A stretch of DNA of 64,000 bases from Mesorhabditis belari (Eukaryota; Nematoda; Chromadorea; Rhabditida; Rhabditidae). Below, one piece after another: positions 12,407 through 24,240 of this stretch. Every line of letters begins with the position of its first letter. Position 1 is the first letter of the stretch. Under the pieces are notes generated by a model. The model did not search any database, was not told where the DNA came from, and saw only the letters and a list, made by a program, of their open reading frames with translations. Location of the stretch: positions 695,565-759,564 of the forward strand of contig CAUEEP010000758.1 in NCBI GenBank assembly GCA_958450365.1. The letters run 5' to 3'. A program made the translations under genes and the position numbers.

Positions 12407-12475
12407 ATCGGCAATCGATTCGAACCAGGGACAAAAGGTCCGAAGAGGTAGCACGCTATCCACTAGGCTACCGAT
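12407..12475 (-). repeat. tRNA-like sequence with paired acceptor
   Basis: On the minus strand ATCGGTA and TGCCGAT form a seven-pair acceptor stem (one G-U). A consensus A box TAGCCTAGTGG and a near-consensus B box GGTTCGAATC follow at normal spacing. The T and anticodon stems do not pair well. Probably a tRNA pseudogene or SINE head; a divergent functional tRNA cannot be excluded. Confidence 0.45.
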
Positions 12476-12971
12476 GCACACCGATTAAACACTATTCGCT
12501 GTCTCAACTGTAGGTTTAAGTAGCTTGCTTTTTGGCGAAACTGGCCGAAACTTTGAAGGCTTATATCTCGCAAACGGCTTATGGTAAGTAGGGTTTGAAT
12601 GCAGTCCCGGGATTCCCTTAACCAGGGGATGTTTGCACCTCAGGATCAGATCGCTCTTAAAATCTAACTTCAAAGGGTTCCCTTCAAAATGCAAAAAGTA
12701 TGATCTTGAGCCAATCCTTTCTGTTGGTTGAATGGATCGGATTCAATCCGATAGAGGCTTTTATCAAATCGAATCGATCCGACGTAATCCGAATTCGATC
12801 CACCGATGGCAAGTCTAGCTCTCACTCTTTTACAAAAAACAAAATTGCAAGACTGTAGTCCTCTTGAAATGGTTTAAAAGTTGAAGCACTCGCCCACCTA
12901 ACCTTTCCAACTATCACAATAGCTTACAAACTCTTTCTATCAAATTGTTTTTGTCGCGTTTGAGTACAGAC

Positions 12972-12977
12972 TTTATT
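12972..12977 (-). terminator. Poly(A) signal of importin-alpha
   Basis: AATAAA on the minus strand, about 120 bp after the importin-alpha stop codon. Confidence 0.7.
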
Positions 12978-13095
12978 GCATGACTAACATAAAATGACCA
13001 CCGAATTTACCACATGTCGATTGACCAATAGCAAAATCACAAAGCATAAAAAAATGGAGAACAGACCAAATCTGAAAATTTAACAGGAACAAAGT

Positions 13096-15352
13096 CTAGA
13101 ATGCATATGGCTGATTCTCGTCGTTGTGGCTTTCGTTTGGATAATCCTCATCTTCGCTGAAAAACTCGTGGATGATCTTATAGGCGAGAGAGTAGATTTT
13201 CTCGCTTTCATTCTCCTAAACAAACACATATTTGGTCGAAAATTTTGATCACATGCCTGCAACCCTTCCAAATTGTCGAGACCAGAATGTTCCTCGATCA
13301 GCTCACGCAACAGGTCCAATTGACCAGCTTCACTTAAAACAAAACATCTGTCATTGTTACTATTGTTAAGCAACTCACACAGTGCAGACATTGGTGAGAA
13401 GAGCATAGAAACTATCAAGCACGTTGACGAGGATGTCCGTGTTCCGGATTTTCAAGGCTCGACACATTGGTCCAACGGCTCCATCCGACCACAAGTGGAA
13501 AATTTGTTGAGACGTTCCACCCTAAAAAATTGTTAATTGGTTCGTCGTAGTAAAACATACCTGAGCAAGATTGGCGATTGCCCAACTAGCTTCAAACTGA
13601 CATTTGAAGTCGCCAGTGTCGAGCACTTGGAAGATATGTGGAAGCAGACCGGCATCAATGACATGTTGAATTTGGTCTTGAGTACCTAAAGCAGCAATAA
13701 ACGTTGAAACATGCAAAAAGCTAACCTGCAATAACATTTGAGATCAGCCAGCAACACTCCTTGACGATTGTCGTCGATTTCGAGCGCTGGATAAGATCGG
13801 AGATGAGCTGGAGAGTGCCGATGTCAATGACGTGTTGTGTGAGTTGATCATTTCCGGTAGCCATGTTCCCCAAGACGCGAAGAGCTGGAGCGGCAAGGGA
13901 CTCACTCTCGGTAAGCATTGGCATCACGTATTGCAAGAGGTCTAAATTTGACCCATAGATAATTGACAAGAATAGGAAACTTACTAGCATCGACAGCCAA
14001 TTGAATTTGCTCATCTGGTCCATCGGTCAAGTAGCTCACAGCCCAACAGGCGTCTTGCCGAACAGCCTTGTCCTAAACATTAAAATAATTGACCGAATTG
14101 TTTCATCAAGCAACCGTATGTTGAAGAAGGAAGCTCAACCCCTTCGCGAGTTCCCGGAGCACTTCAAGTGAAGCATTTGGGTTCTTGTGGCGGCACATGT
14201 TCGAGAAAGACCAAGCGATTGTGCGAACAAATGACACTTCAAGCCGATCCATGATGGTAGCAAGATACATGAGAGCTTGAAGACCATTATGCTCTAAATT
14301 TGACAGATTCTAAGGTGTGATTGCAAGTAACTTACGAAGCACTAAGTCTCGCATCTGACTACTGTCTCCGGCGATGTTTGCAACAGCCCAAAGGCATTGC
14401 TCAGCGAGCTGTAAATTAGGCGACACCATTAAATGGATCAATGGTGCGATGGCTCCGGCTTGAACAGCGGCCAACGTCTGACGGCTTGTGCCCGATACGA
14501 TGTTGGTGATCGACCAGGCAGATTCGAATCGGACCTTGTCGTCCTAAACCAAACAAAAAACCATTTTACCGTTCCAATAATTACTTACCTCTACTCCGAG
14601 AGCTTGCACGAGCGCATTCAGAACACCATTCTCAATCGTCTCATCGATTGGCGGGGCCTTGCTCCTTGAAAGCGTACGGCGAACCTAAAACAACAAGCTT
14701 TAAAATAATTTCAACATGAAGCGAACACTCTCGAAGCAGCGTTGCATGTCTTCAACGGACGGATTGTTGGAGAGCACGGCGACAACCTGTTGAAACGACA
14801 TCAGCGGCTGACGAGCTAAATAAAAAAATAGAAGTGATTAGAAGCGTTATTTCAGCTAGTCGTGGATCGCAAGTCGTACCAGCAGCAGCGGCCGCCTTTG
14901 CTTCAGTGTTGTCGGCGGAAACGTCATGGTCGGTCGTTAGCGCATCATCACTTTCGTCATCGTCGACAACTTGTCGCCTAAAAATAGAGCACTAATTATA
15001 GATTAAGCCAGAGTTTTCAACAGATATGTAAACCGATCGCCCAGTAACAATTCTTAAAATTAGGTCGATTCTTGAATTCAAGTTAATTCAAGTTATTCAA
15101 GGTAAAAAAAACGCTATTGTTATTCCAAAACCCCGTTGGTCACTAGCGTCTACACGTTTGAAATGTAACCCATAACAACCAACACCCTCACCTCTTCATC
15201 ATCATGTCGTCGCGCTTCTGCTTGCGGATTTCCACCGAGCACTCCGTGCGTCGCCGTCTCATGTCCTCGTGCTTGGCCACATTCTTGTATTGCTTGAGAC
15301 GTTCATCTTCTCCGCCGTGTCCAGCCACATTTCCTGTATCACCGAGAGTCAT
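13096..15352 (-). CDS. Importin subunit alpha (karyopherin alpha)
   Basis: Nuclear import adaptor. The N-terminal importin-beta-binding region holds importin-beta and the armadillo repeats bind classical nuclear localisation signals. Twelve exons read on the minus strand (15352-15192, 14977-14880, 14815-14727, 14684-14589, 14543-14336, 14293-14115, 14072-13985, 13941-13726, 13685-13561, 13521-13379, 13332-13257, 13215-13096) give 1599 nt, exactly 533 codons, so 532 residues, a normal family length. The basic cluster [17 protein letters not shown] lies at about residues 31-47. Armadillo repeats follow from about 85 to 480 with the typical W-N motifs ([39 protein letters not shown]). The tail is acidic (FFSEDED). 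Ten acceptors end in TAG, one in AAG and none in CAG; the last intron has a GC donor. TTTAG lies 2 nt before the ATG, a likely trans-splice site. It most resembles the conventional nematode alpha (IMA-3 type); the paralogue is not certain. Confidence 0.95.
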
Positions 15353-15354
15353 TT

Positions 15355-15360
15355 CTAAAT
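15355..15360 (-). promoter_or_regulatory. Candidate SL trans-splice site, importin gene
   Basis: The minus strand reads TTTAG directly followed by AA and the ATG. The same TTTAG-AA arrangement precedes the starts of other genes in this window. It is inferred to be a spliced-leader acceptor because nothing upstream offers an extra coding exon. Confidence 0.5.
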
Positions 15361-15897
15361 CAGAACAAGATTAAAAGTCAATTGGTATCGAAAAAGGTGA
15401 AAAAAAAAACAAGTGATACTGTGTCCATGTCTAGAGGAACATGAAAAAATTACAGCTCAATGAATAAGTACTACAAAATTACAGGTCCAGAGTTTTCCCT
15501 TGAACGATTCAAAGTATTTGAAAAACAACAGCGAATTTGTACCGAAAAGTTGCAGTAAAAATGCTTACGAAATTAGGTAGTCTGAGGAAATGGTCGACTT
15601 TCAAAAATCCCCAATTTTGCAATTGGCGCGCTTTCTAGCCAGACAAAGCTACAGACTATAGGGTAAGCGAGTGGAAAAAGTCAAGATGTGGGTGAGAATA
15701 CGAAAACACGAAAAAGTGAATGAAACAACTGAAAATTTGTCGATTACTCGGGAATTTGTGTCAACCTTTTTCAAATATTCAGTGCATTAGCTGAATATCT
15801 TAATGGGAGTGAATATTACTTGAAAAGCACGAAGACTTTTACTTTTACGAAGAAAAGGGACCCATTCAAATTCAAGTTAAGAGTTAAAACAAAAGGG

Positions 15898-16735
<838 letters not shown>

Positions 16736-16988
16736 GAAAGTAAAAAAACCGAGAATTTTAGTGTTTTTAACTTTTTTACAAAGAAAACTTACTATTACGT
16801 ACCGGATCGATTAGCAAAGAAAAATACAAATAAAAAAAATCGATTTCTTAACCTGTAAAAATGTTCTTTGGGTTTATTTTTCACCTTGATGAGTTTTGAG
16901 ATGTATTTTGTTGAGAAACATAATGAGAAACTTTTATTCACCCATTAAATAATAAGTTATTCAATAAATAATTTTGAAAGGCGCGTTT

Positions 16989-18529
16989 TTAAAGGACAAG
17001 TTGTCGGACGGCGCTCTTGAACTGATTGTGGAGGTCGGAGAAGAAGTGGCCGGGGCTGGAAAGGGATGTGTAAATGGATAACTTTGGATAATTAGCTATT
17101 GAATAACAGATATCCAATTGGATAGTTGGTTACCTGAATTTCTTGAGCTTGGCGATAAGGGGGTGGGTGGTTTGGGAGCGCAGAGCGGGTGAGACCTCGA
17201 GCGCTGGGGTGGTGATCTCTTCTAGGAATTTGAGTTCAAACAGTTTTAAGTTATTGATACTGACAGAATTTGGATAAAGGCTTTTTTAAAATCTAAAACA
17301 TAAAATTCATATCCAAATTTACCAGATGAGGTCTCGAAATCAATGGCACCGATCTCGGGTTGTGGCTTGTTCTCGTTCTCGATCTTGTTCAAGTGAGCGA
17401 TACGAAGGTTTTGAAGAGATCTGGGGGATTTGAATATTAGAAAACTTATAGTTTATGAGGTTTTAGACAGTACAGAAACAGATACAGTACACTTTTGAGT
17501 AGATACATGACGCCTTTTAGTGGATACAAGTTGTTATCGGCTGGACTACATGCCAGTGCTCATTTTCCTGGCTTTCTACCTTCTCTTGCGTCCTCCACAT
17601 CCGCAACATCCGCATCCACAGCATCCACAGCAACATGGCCGGCAACAGCAGCTGGAAATCGGTTTTGAATATTTACTTTTTGAGACTGATTGATTGAACT
17701 GACTGATTGAATAAGATTCTATAATGGTTTTTAATGTTCGAGCTAGATTTCTCATTGTCTAACCCTTACCATTTGCAGCATCGGCAGCAGGTACAGCATT
17801 GGCAACACTTACAGCACTTGCAACAGCAGCAGCATCTAGAAAATTTTAATATAAAATCTTTCTCATCAATTTTCTAGATCAAAGTTTTTTAAAAAGAGAA
17901 CTCACGGCTTGCAGCAACAGCAGCACCTAAAAATTGGTTTGTTAATTGAAAAACGAACTGTAAAAATTGTAAACTTGTAAACTGTAAACTTACGGTTTGC
18001 AGCAACAGCAACACCTAAATATTTCTATTTTTCAGAATTTTTTTTGCTAACTCACGGTCTACAACAGCAACACCCGCATCCGCAGCAACCGCAACCGCTT
18101 CTTTTCACTCGAACGCCGGTGGAATCAGTTTCGGTGAGGGTATCGATCTGGGATTTTGGATATTAGAGATAGATATATAGTATTGTTTTTGTAATTATTT
18201 TTAAAGCACTCACTTCAGTGGAATTCGATGAGATTTGAATGAGTTGAGTGGTCGCCTCGCTTACCGTAACCAGGGCACCGTCTTCGGGCTTTGCAACGGG
18301 TACTCCCTGAAAACTCATGATATTTTAAATATACTGTAGCTATTTCTTAGCTTATCTATTTTTAAAAATTAAAAAATAAAAAATTAAAAAATTAAAAAAT
18401 AAAAAATAAAAAAAAAAAAATTAAAATTAAAATTAAAAATTAAAAAAATGCTTTTTAACAAACCTTGCACTTGCAGATGAAAATGACGGCAAAGAGAGCG
18501 CTGGAGACGAGGAAACGAGTGGAGAACAT
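16989..18529 (-). CDS. Secreted cysteine-dense pre-pro-protein
   Basis: I do not recognise the family. Ten exons on the minus strand (18529-18464, 18306-18214, 18147-18056, 18014-17994, 17926-17906, 17835-17770, 17651-17580, 17420-17323, 17221-17134, 17055-16989) sum to 684 nt, 227 residues, in frame throughout. Residues 1-22 form a signal peptide (MFSTRFLVSSALFAVIFICK). A short propeptide ends at a dibasic furin-like site RVKRS near residue 69. Residues about 72-139 contain 46 cysteines in 68 positions, mostly as CC pairs or Cys5 runs spaced by K, Q, T, R, P or G. A second basic site RKRRS at about 141-145 precedes a cysteine-free tail. Exons 4 and 5 are both 21 nt and each encode a CCCCCK-Pro module. 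A shorter version stopping at a TAG (17576-17578) would arise if the GTAGAA donor were not used. Candidate roles are metal binding or disulfide-linked extracellular material; both are inference. Confidence 0.75.
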
Positions 18530-18535
18530 GCTAAA
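18530..18535 (-). promoter_or_regulatory. Candidate trans-splice site, Cys-rich gene
   Basis: The minus strand reads CTTTTAGC immediately before the ATG. It is probably an SL acceptor, one base upstream of the start. Confidence 0.45.
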
Positions 18536-21162
18536 AGAAAATGTCAAAAGCTTACGGTAGTTTGAAAGTAAGTTATCAGAACATGGAGGTCAAACTTTAA
18601 CTTTTTAGCTTTAACTAAAAGCCAATTGACTACTGAATCAATAAAGATACGGTAGCAAATGCTGTTAATAGAGTTTACAAGATTCAACCTATTCCTTAGT
18701 ACATTGCTACTAAGATACTTAAAACTTGCTGAATGAACTGCTTGATGAGATGCCATTGGTCAATGCCTTTATATATGGTAGACTCATGAGAAAGTTGTGG
18801 TTTCTCTTCTTGGTCCATCTGAAATGACAGCTCCGAGGTGTCATCTCTTTGCTTGACTCTCTTCGCGGATGGGTCGTGCTTTTGGAAGAAGGAATTGGAA
18901 AGAGAAAATGCAGAGATATTGACGGGGTTACATCACTGAGATCTGTCATTGCAAGAGGTATTGGGATGGTCTAGTAGAGTTTTCCGCTTGATCAAAGTTC
19001 GGACCCGGGTAGTTACCGTAACTAATTTTTGCTAGCGCTAGCTGGTCTCAAATGTCATTGCAAGTTAGCTTATTGAGTGTTTCAATGTTTAGTTCTTCTT
19101 TACCGTTTTTTGCGGAGAATGATTGTCAAGGGTGAGGGGAATGGACAATACAGGACCTTGTAAGGTTTGGTTCTAAATGCTCAACTAATTTCAATCTAGA
19201 TTCAATCAAATGTGCGAAAAATGGTGGAGACGAAAAATGAGAGGGAGATCCTCTCGTACGCTTTCGTCTTTCTTCTGCAGGGATTCTGGATTTGTTAAGT
19301 TTGTTCATTCAATTTTGTTTGTTCGGCCTTTTGGCTTGCCCTAGCAAGCCAAAAGGTTTAGCGCAAAATTAGACTATGAGTCAAAAGCTCAAAAAATATT
19401 TTCTTCAATTTGTACCAGTCATTTTCTCTAGGTGGCTCTAATTTTGTCATTGAAAAGTGCCTTAATAGTATAGCTTGGGCTTCATATAGTGAAGTACACT
19501 GTAGAAGCGCGCACTTTAAAACCCCAAAACTCAGCTTAAAGCGCCTTTTCCCAAGCCCTCGTTGTGTTTTTCGGAATCCACGCATAAAGCTACCTCAGAC
19601 AAAGTGGTTTTGAAGAAAAAAAATGCTCCTCCTAACCGGCGTAGCACCATAAATGAAATAATTTTTAAAAAAGGCATAGAGATCATTGGGATTTTGGGAT
19701 CACACGGCACTCGATGAGAAGCATACGGTTAGTTTTAACGAGTAGAGATCTATTGCCGATATTTATTCATGTTTTCTACAATTCGAATATTTCCGGGTCA
19801 TTTTCTTCGTTGTCCAAAGACATCGACATCGACGATTTTCAAAGTGCACCGCAGAGAGACACGCTTTTTGTTTTTCTTTCGCATCAGCTGATTTGTTATT
19901 CCACTGATTTAGATCTAAATTCAACATGTCTTTTGTTTTCCTTGAAATTTCGAAACAAAAAAAATTGTTCGGAGATTCACAAGAACTCCACCGAAATGAG
20001 GCCACTTTCTGATTCTCTGAACAGAAGAGAAATCGAAAAAGGGTTGATTTTCACATCTTTTCTTTTCTTTCACATCTTTTCTTTTACATCTTTTTCTTTC
20101 TTTCACACCGAAAAGAACCCTCTTCAACCTCGGAAATCCTCTTTTAAAATCGAAGAAGGCGCTTATTTTGCCCAGTGTCTCTTCCAAAACCTCTATATTT
20201 TTTACGAATCTATGGACCTCTCAGAAAAGTGTGCTATTTCGTGGGACATTGCCTTGAATTGAACCATGTCTATGAGCTTCTGTTCCACCTCAAGCACCTC
20301 ATTTTCTTGACTCTATTTGTGTCTCACTTGTCTCTTCGTAACCTCTAATGCTTGCTCTCTTTTTAGCTTCTCTTCCTATATTCTCAATCACATCATTTCT
20401 CTGCATTCACTCCTTTCCCATCTTTATTCTCTTCTAACTATTCAATTCTTCATCTTCTCTACATACTTATGTTTCTTTCTAGTCTATTCTTATCCTTCAT
20501 CTTCTCTACAAACCCATTTCTCCACATCTTTCCCCATCATCCATCTCCCCTTTCTCCACTCTATTCCTCGTCCTCATTCTTCCCCTCCCTTCTCCCCTCC
20601 TTCCCCCAACCCTCCTCCCCTCCATTTCTCCATTTTCCTCCTCAGCAACGCTTCAGAGTTTCCCCTTTCCCCACGTCCACTCGTCAAAATGACTCAATTC
20701 TACTCAATGCGCGTTCTTCGAACCCCGCTCACCTCAAAAATTCCTGTTTTACATAGCAATGCATGCAGGCATCGATTTTTGTCCTCCACAAATTTTCCCA
20801 TATAAAATTTCTAACAATTAGATTCGTTTTTAGGCTTTAGCCAGGCGATTTTTTTTTTGAAAATTTTCATACAAGCTTTTAACCTTTCACGAACTCTGCA
20901 AATCTTCCAGAAATTTTAAATCTTGCATATGAAATTTTTTTGGGGGAGGGGGTATGCAAGACATTCGTTTGCGTTCAAAGTAGACTCCAACTTTTATTTT
21001 CTCACCAACTGAAACAATGAATCGGCTGATTTTCACGCTATCAAAACCGTCGCAAAAGGCAAGGTTTCGTCACCATTTCGGGTATAAATAGACTGTGATT
21101 CAAATTTTGATAACCATTTCCTTTCTGGATTTAATATTGTTCTCCGCATTTTCTATTCTACA
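18536..21162. other. Divergent intergenic region
   Basis: About 2.6 kb between the start of the minus-strand Cys-rich gene and the plus-strand hydrolase gene, so it should hold both promoters. TACCGTA/TACGGTA motifs occur near 18553, 18650 and 19014. A 19714-20262 open frame and a C/T-rich stretch at 20380-20650 show no protein features, so I do not call genes there. Confidence 0.6.
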
Positions 21163-23207
21163 ATGGAACTATCGAATATTTTGCAGCGGCGGCTCCTCAT
21201 CTCGACCGATCAACGACAGCAAAATCGTCGCATTGACATGTCCAACACGATCGCCCCAGCGGCTGCCAAAGAGACGGAAAAGGTTTGCTTTTTAATTATT
21301 TAAGGCTTTAGTTTTCGCTGGTTTACCTAACTTTAATTTTGCACTGTTACTTGTTTGAGTCATAAATGGTTAAGATTAGGCAAGAAAGTCGAATGAAACT
21401 TTATTTTAGTGCCAAATTTGTTCCCTTTGTGAAAAGTTAGATAAGTTTTGCATAGTTTTTTTTGCCAAAACATTTTAAAGGATTAGTTGGTTTTTCTGAA
21501 ATCATTTTTGAGGGATTACGTCAATAAGTGTTTGCTGACGCTGATTTAGCCTTTCAAGCAGAAAATTTGAACTAAATTGGACTGCAATGTTATCTCTAAT
21601 TATAATTTTGTTTTGTTTTAGGAGTTGATCAAGAACGGACACGATGACGAAGACGGATGCCACAAATCGGCGAAGAGAGCCCGACTGAGGGAATGGCAAC
21701 CACCGGTTAGAGAATGTTATGTTGAAGGTTTGTTGTGTGAAATTAGATGTTGCTAAAGCTTGACAGTTAACGTAAAATTTAATTAGTGATGTTGCATTTT
21801 AGCTTTAGAATGTTAGAAAGCAAAGATTTGTCTAGCTGATAGCCTAGATGTTATAGTTTTGAATAAACATGAGCTTACTGAAGCTTATTAATAAAATTAT
21901 AGCTGAAACTGATTGATCTCACTTTAGGCTCAAAGACGCTGGTGATCCTTTTTGGTTGGGCCGGTTGCCGAGACAGATATCTGAAGAAATACGCCGACTA
22001 CTACCAAGCCTCTGGGTGAGTTTTTGATGTTTCTTAGCTGTTTTAAAACTTGTTAACTATTCAATTGGTCTATTTATTGTACTTCAGAATCTCAACCGTT
22101 CGTTTTACGGCGCCTATCTCTCACATTCGACACATCACCGACTATCAACCATTAGCACAACGAGTTTGTCGTTAAATTTTGTCACAAAACATTTGTTGTT
22201 TAGGTATTTGACACGGTTTTCGGAAAAGAGGGTGATAATTGGGCTCACGATGTTTACTTTCATGTTTTCAGGTAAAGTAGCTTTTTGCACATTATGAATG
22301 CAATAAATTTTAGTATGAATGGTTGTGCGACGTTTTGCGCTTTCTGGGATGGTTTGCATGGGAAACATTTTGAGGAATCGTTGAAGAAACGTGTGAAGGG
22401 AATCATTTTTGATAGGTACGCCTTTTCAAAGCTAAATTAAAAGATGCGCCGTACCTTAAAAAGCAAAACTAATGAAGTTCTAAAAGTAATTTCATATTCG
22501 AGTTGATTGAATTGACAAAGTTTGTATTTTTAAAATTTCTTTAGTTGCCCAGCCAACGTTTCTGCAAATCAATCCGCTCGTGCCATTTCTTTTGCCGCTT
22601 TTCCACCGTCTGCTCATCCTGCACCTATTCGAGAATCTGTCAAGGCACTTCTTTTTACATACTTCTCGGTGCAAAGGTAAAAAAAATAATATTTCCATAC
22701 ACTGTTTCGTCTTTAGAATGATCTTTTGGGTGCGTTCAATTTGGGAAGAGGGCGTTTATGAGAGGAATTTTGCGTTCTTCCGAATGTTGGCTATCAATGA
22801 TCTTCCGCAGAGGTGAGTATTATAACTAAGATTATCCATTGATATTCATTTTTAGGCAATTGTACTTGTATGGACCGGGAGACGATATTTGCTCACTGCA
22901 CTCGATCGAGAAATTTGCCGAAGTTCAACGATCTCTTGAGAAAGAGGTATGAAAAAAGGAAATTTTGATGTACCCTAGCCCCGATCACTAAAACTAGAAA
23001 GTTATTGTTCTAATTCAGGTCGTCCTACACTGTCTACCCGATTCGGCTCATTGTCAACACATGCGCAAACATCAAAAAGAATATCAACGCCACTGTCTCC
23101 AATTCATCGACCCAAATTGGGATGTGAACGGGAATTCGGTGGGAAGTGAGAAGTCGGCATCGTGTTCGTCATTGGAACAACAACCCGAGATCCAAGTCAC
23201 TATTTAG
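21163..23207 (+). CDS. TMEM53/DUF829-type alpha/beta hydrolase
   Basis: Ten exons (21163-21282, 21622-21727, 21928-22015, 22088-22163, 22204-22271, 22314-22415, 22545-22676, 22717-22812, 22856-22946, 23019-23207) total 1068 nt, 355 residues, frame closed. The core matches the DUF829/TMEM53 fold: a first strand TLVILFGWAGC, a nucleophile region FHVFSMNGC (S153), a strand ending GIIFDSCP, a late YGPGDD (D272/D273) and DSAHCQHMRKH (H304). Together these could form a Ser-Asp-His triad. The elbow is S-M-N-G, unlike the G-x-S-x-G of most esterases, so catalysis is unproven. Human TMEM53 is a nuclear-envelope protein linked to bone signalling; whether that holds here is unknown. The start was chosen because ATG at 21163 is the only one continuing in frame with the core. 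The Arg/Leu-rich N-terminus could be an organelle-targeting segment. Confidence 0.88.
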
Positions 23208-23582
23208 ATGTGTCTACCTAGGTTTTTTCGATCGTTTAATTGTGTGATTTTTCGCCCGTTACAATTCAACTACATCTTTATGCAAAGGTGCAAGGCACGT
23301 TTTCTAGATACGTGTAGTGTTTTCGTTTCCTTTTGATGTTGATCACCGGTTATTTTTTAGGTACTCTATTATTTATGTGTTGAAAATTGTTTTTCGCAAC
23401 ATTCCATTGTATTTTTCTTTTTCTCCCATCTTTGCTCCTTTTTAGATCTCCTTCGAATTTTAAACTTGCATAATTTTCGTTTAGTCTACTTTTTGCATTG
23501 ACTAGTCCCAGTGATTGTGATCCGTTGTGTTCTCTCGTTTCTACGTTTTTGGAGCTTTAATTATTCTTTTTTGATGAGTTAC

Positions 23583-23588
23583 AATAAA
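23583..23588 (+). terminator. Poly(A) signal of hydrolase gene
   Basis: AATAAA about 375 bp after the stop codon; other AT-rich signals closer to the stop are weaker. Confidence 0.5.
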
Positions 23589-24199
23589 TCTCGGTGATGT
23601 TAAAGATTGCGAAAACTAATACAAAAAGGATCTATTTTGTTAGTTAGGTGAATGATATCGAGAACAACGACAAAATGACTAACTATTAGGCCCTTTGCCC
23701 GCATGTATCGAGTTACAAATATTACATTGTCCGAAAAGAAGCGTCTAAATGAAACGTGCGGACTGTATGAGAAAGACAATGGCTTAATACATAAATAGCT
23801 GCTTTATTCACAGGAAAGTCGTTTTAAAGGGATTGCGTGGCATTCCGATAGCTTACAAAATCCACTTTGAGGGCAATGAGGCAATCGCTCAATTTTTGCA
23901 TTTTGCTGAAAAAAATTTCATTTTCTCATTTGCTGTAGTGTCGTTTGGCGGTTGATTTCCCATCTTTAAAGAGTAAATCTTACCAATTTTAAACGACCAT
24001 GAAACTTGCACCAGCCATTATGGACTCGTAAATTAGTAAAAGAGAAAAACTTTTGCACTTATTGTTCAGGCAACTTCCACTATTGGTTTATGGATTTAGG
24101 AAATTACATTACTTTTTTGCATAAACGACACTCATCTCCTTCAGCCTCTTCTAACACTTTCCTCTTTCTTCCTATTCTTGTTTGTCATTAATCTTTTCT

Positions 24200-24205
24200 G
24201 TTTAG
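24200..24205 (+). promoter_or_regulatory. Candidate trans-splice site, eIF3a gene
   Basis: A T-rich stretch ending GTTTAG is followed by AAATC, 35 bp before the eIF3a ATG. The arrangement matches the cis acceptors of this genome and is likely an SL acceptor. Confidence 0.45.
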
Positions 24206-24240
24206 AAATCAAGAATCGGTAATCTTGGAGAAGATCAACG

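Larger units (their letters stand above)
1..12970. other. Gene-free, repeat-rich left flank
   Basis: No open frame here shows a protein family, a consistent exon chain or coding-like codon use. The longer open frames lie in purine/pyrimidine tracts or minisatellites. A simple GA run sits near 1100-1130, and a 30-bp tandem duplication lies at about 2951-3000. A 7-bp motif TACCGTA/TACGGTA is scattered through the stretch, with a cluster at 11510-11760. The individual repeats, MITEs and tRNA-like sequences are listed separately. Distant regulatory function cannot be judged from sequence alone. Confidence 0.7.

Noticed and set aside
12407..12475. Functional tRNA gene
   Set aside because: The acceptor stem pairs but the T and anticodon stems do not; treated as tRNA-derived.
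17576..17578. TAG as the end of the Cys-rich protein
   Set aside because: The following exons have no start of their own and continue the frame exactly after a GT-CAG intron, so the longer protein is preferred.
19714..20262. 182-codon plus-strand open frame
   Set aside because: No motifs, repeated Phe/Ser-rich low-complexity stretches, overlapping antisense frames and no splice or poly(A) context; probably chance.
20317..20805. 162-codon Ser/Pro/Leu-rich open frame
   Set aside because: C/T-rich tract; composition keeps it open.
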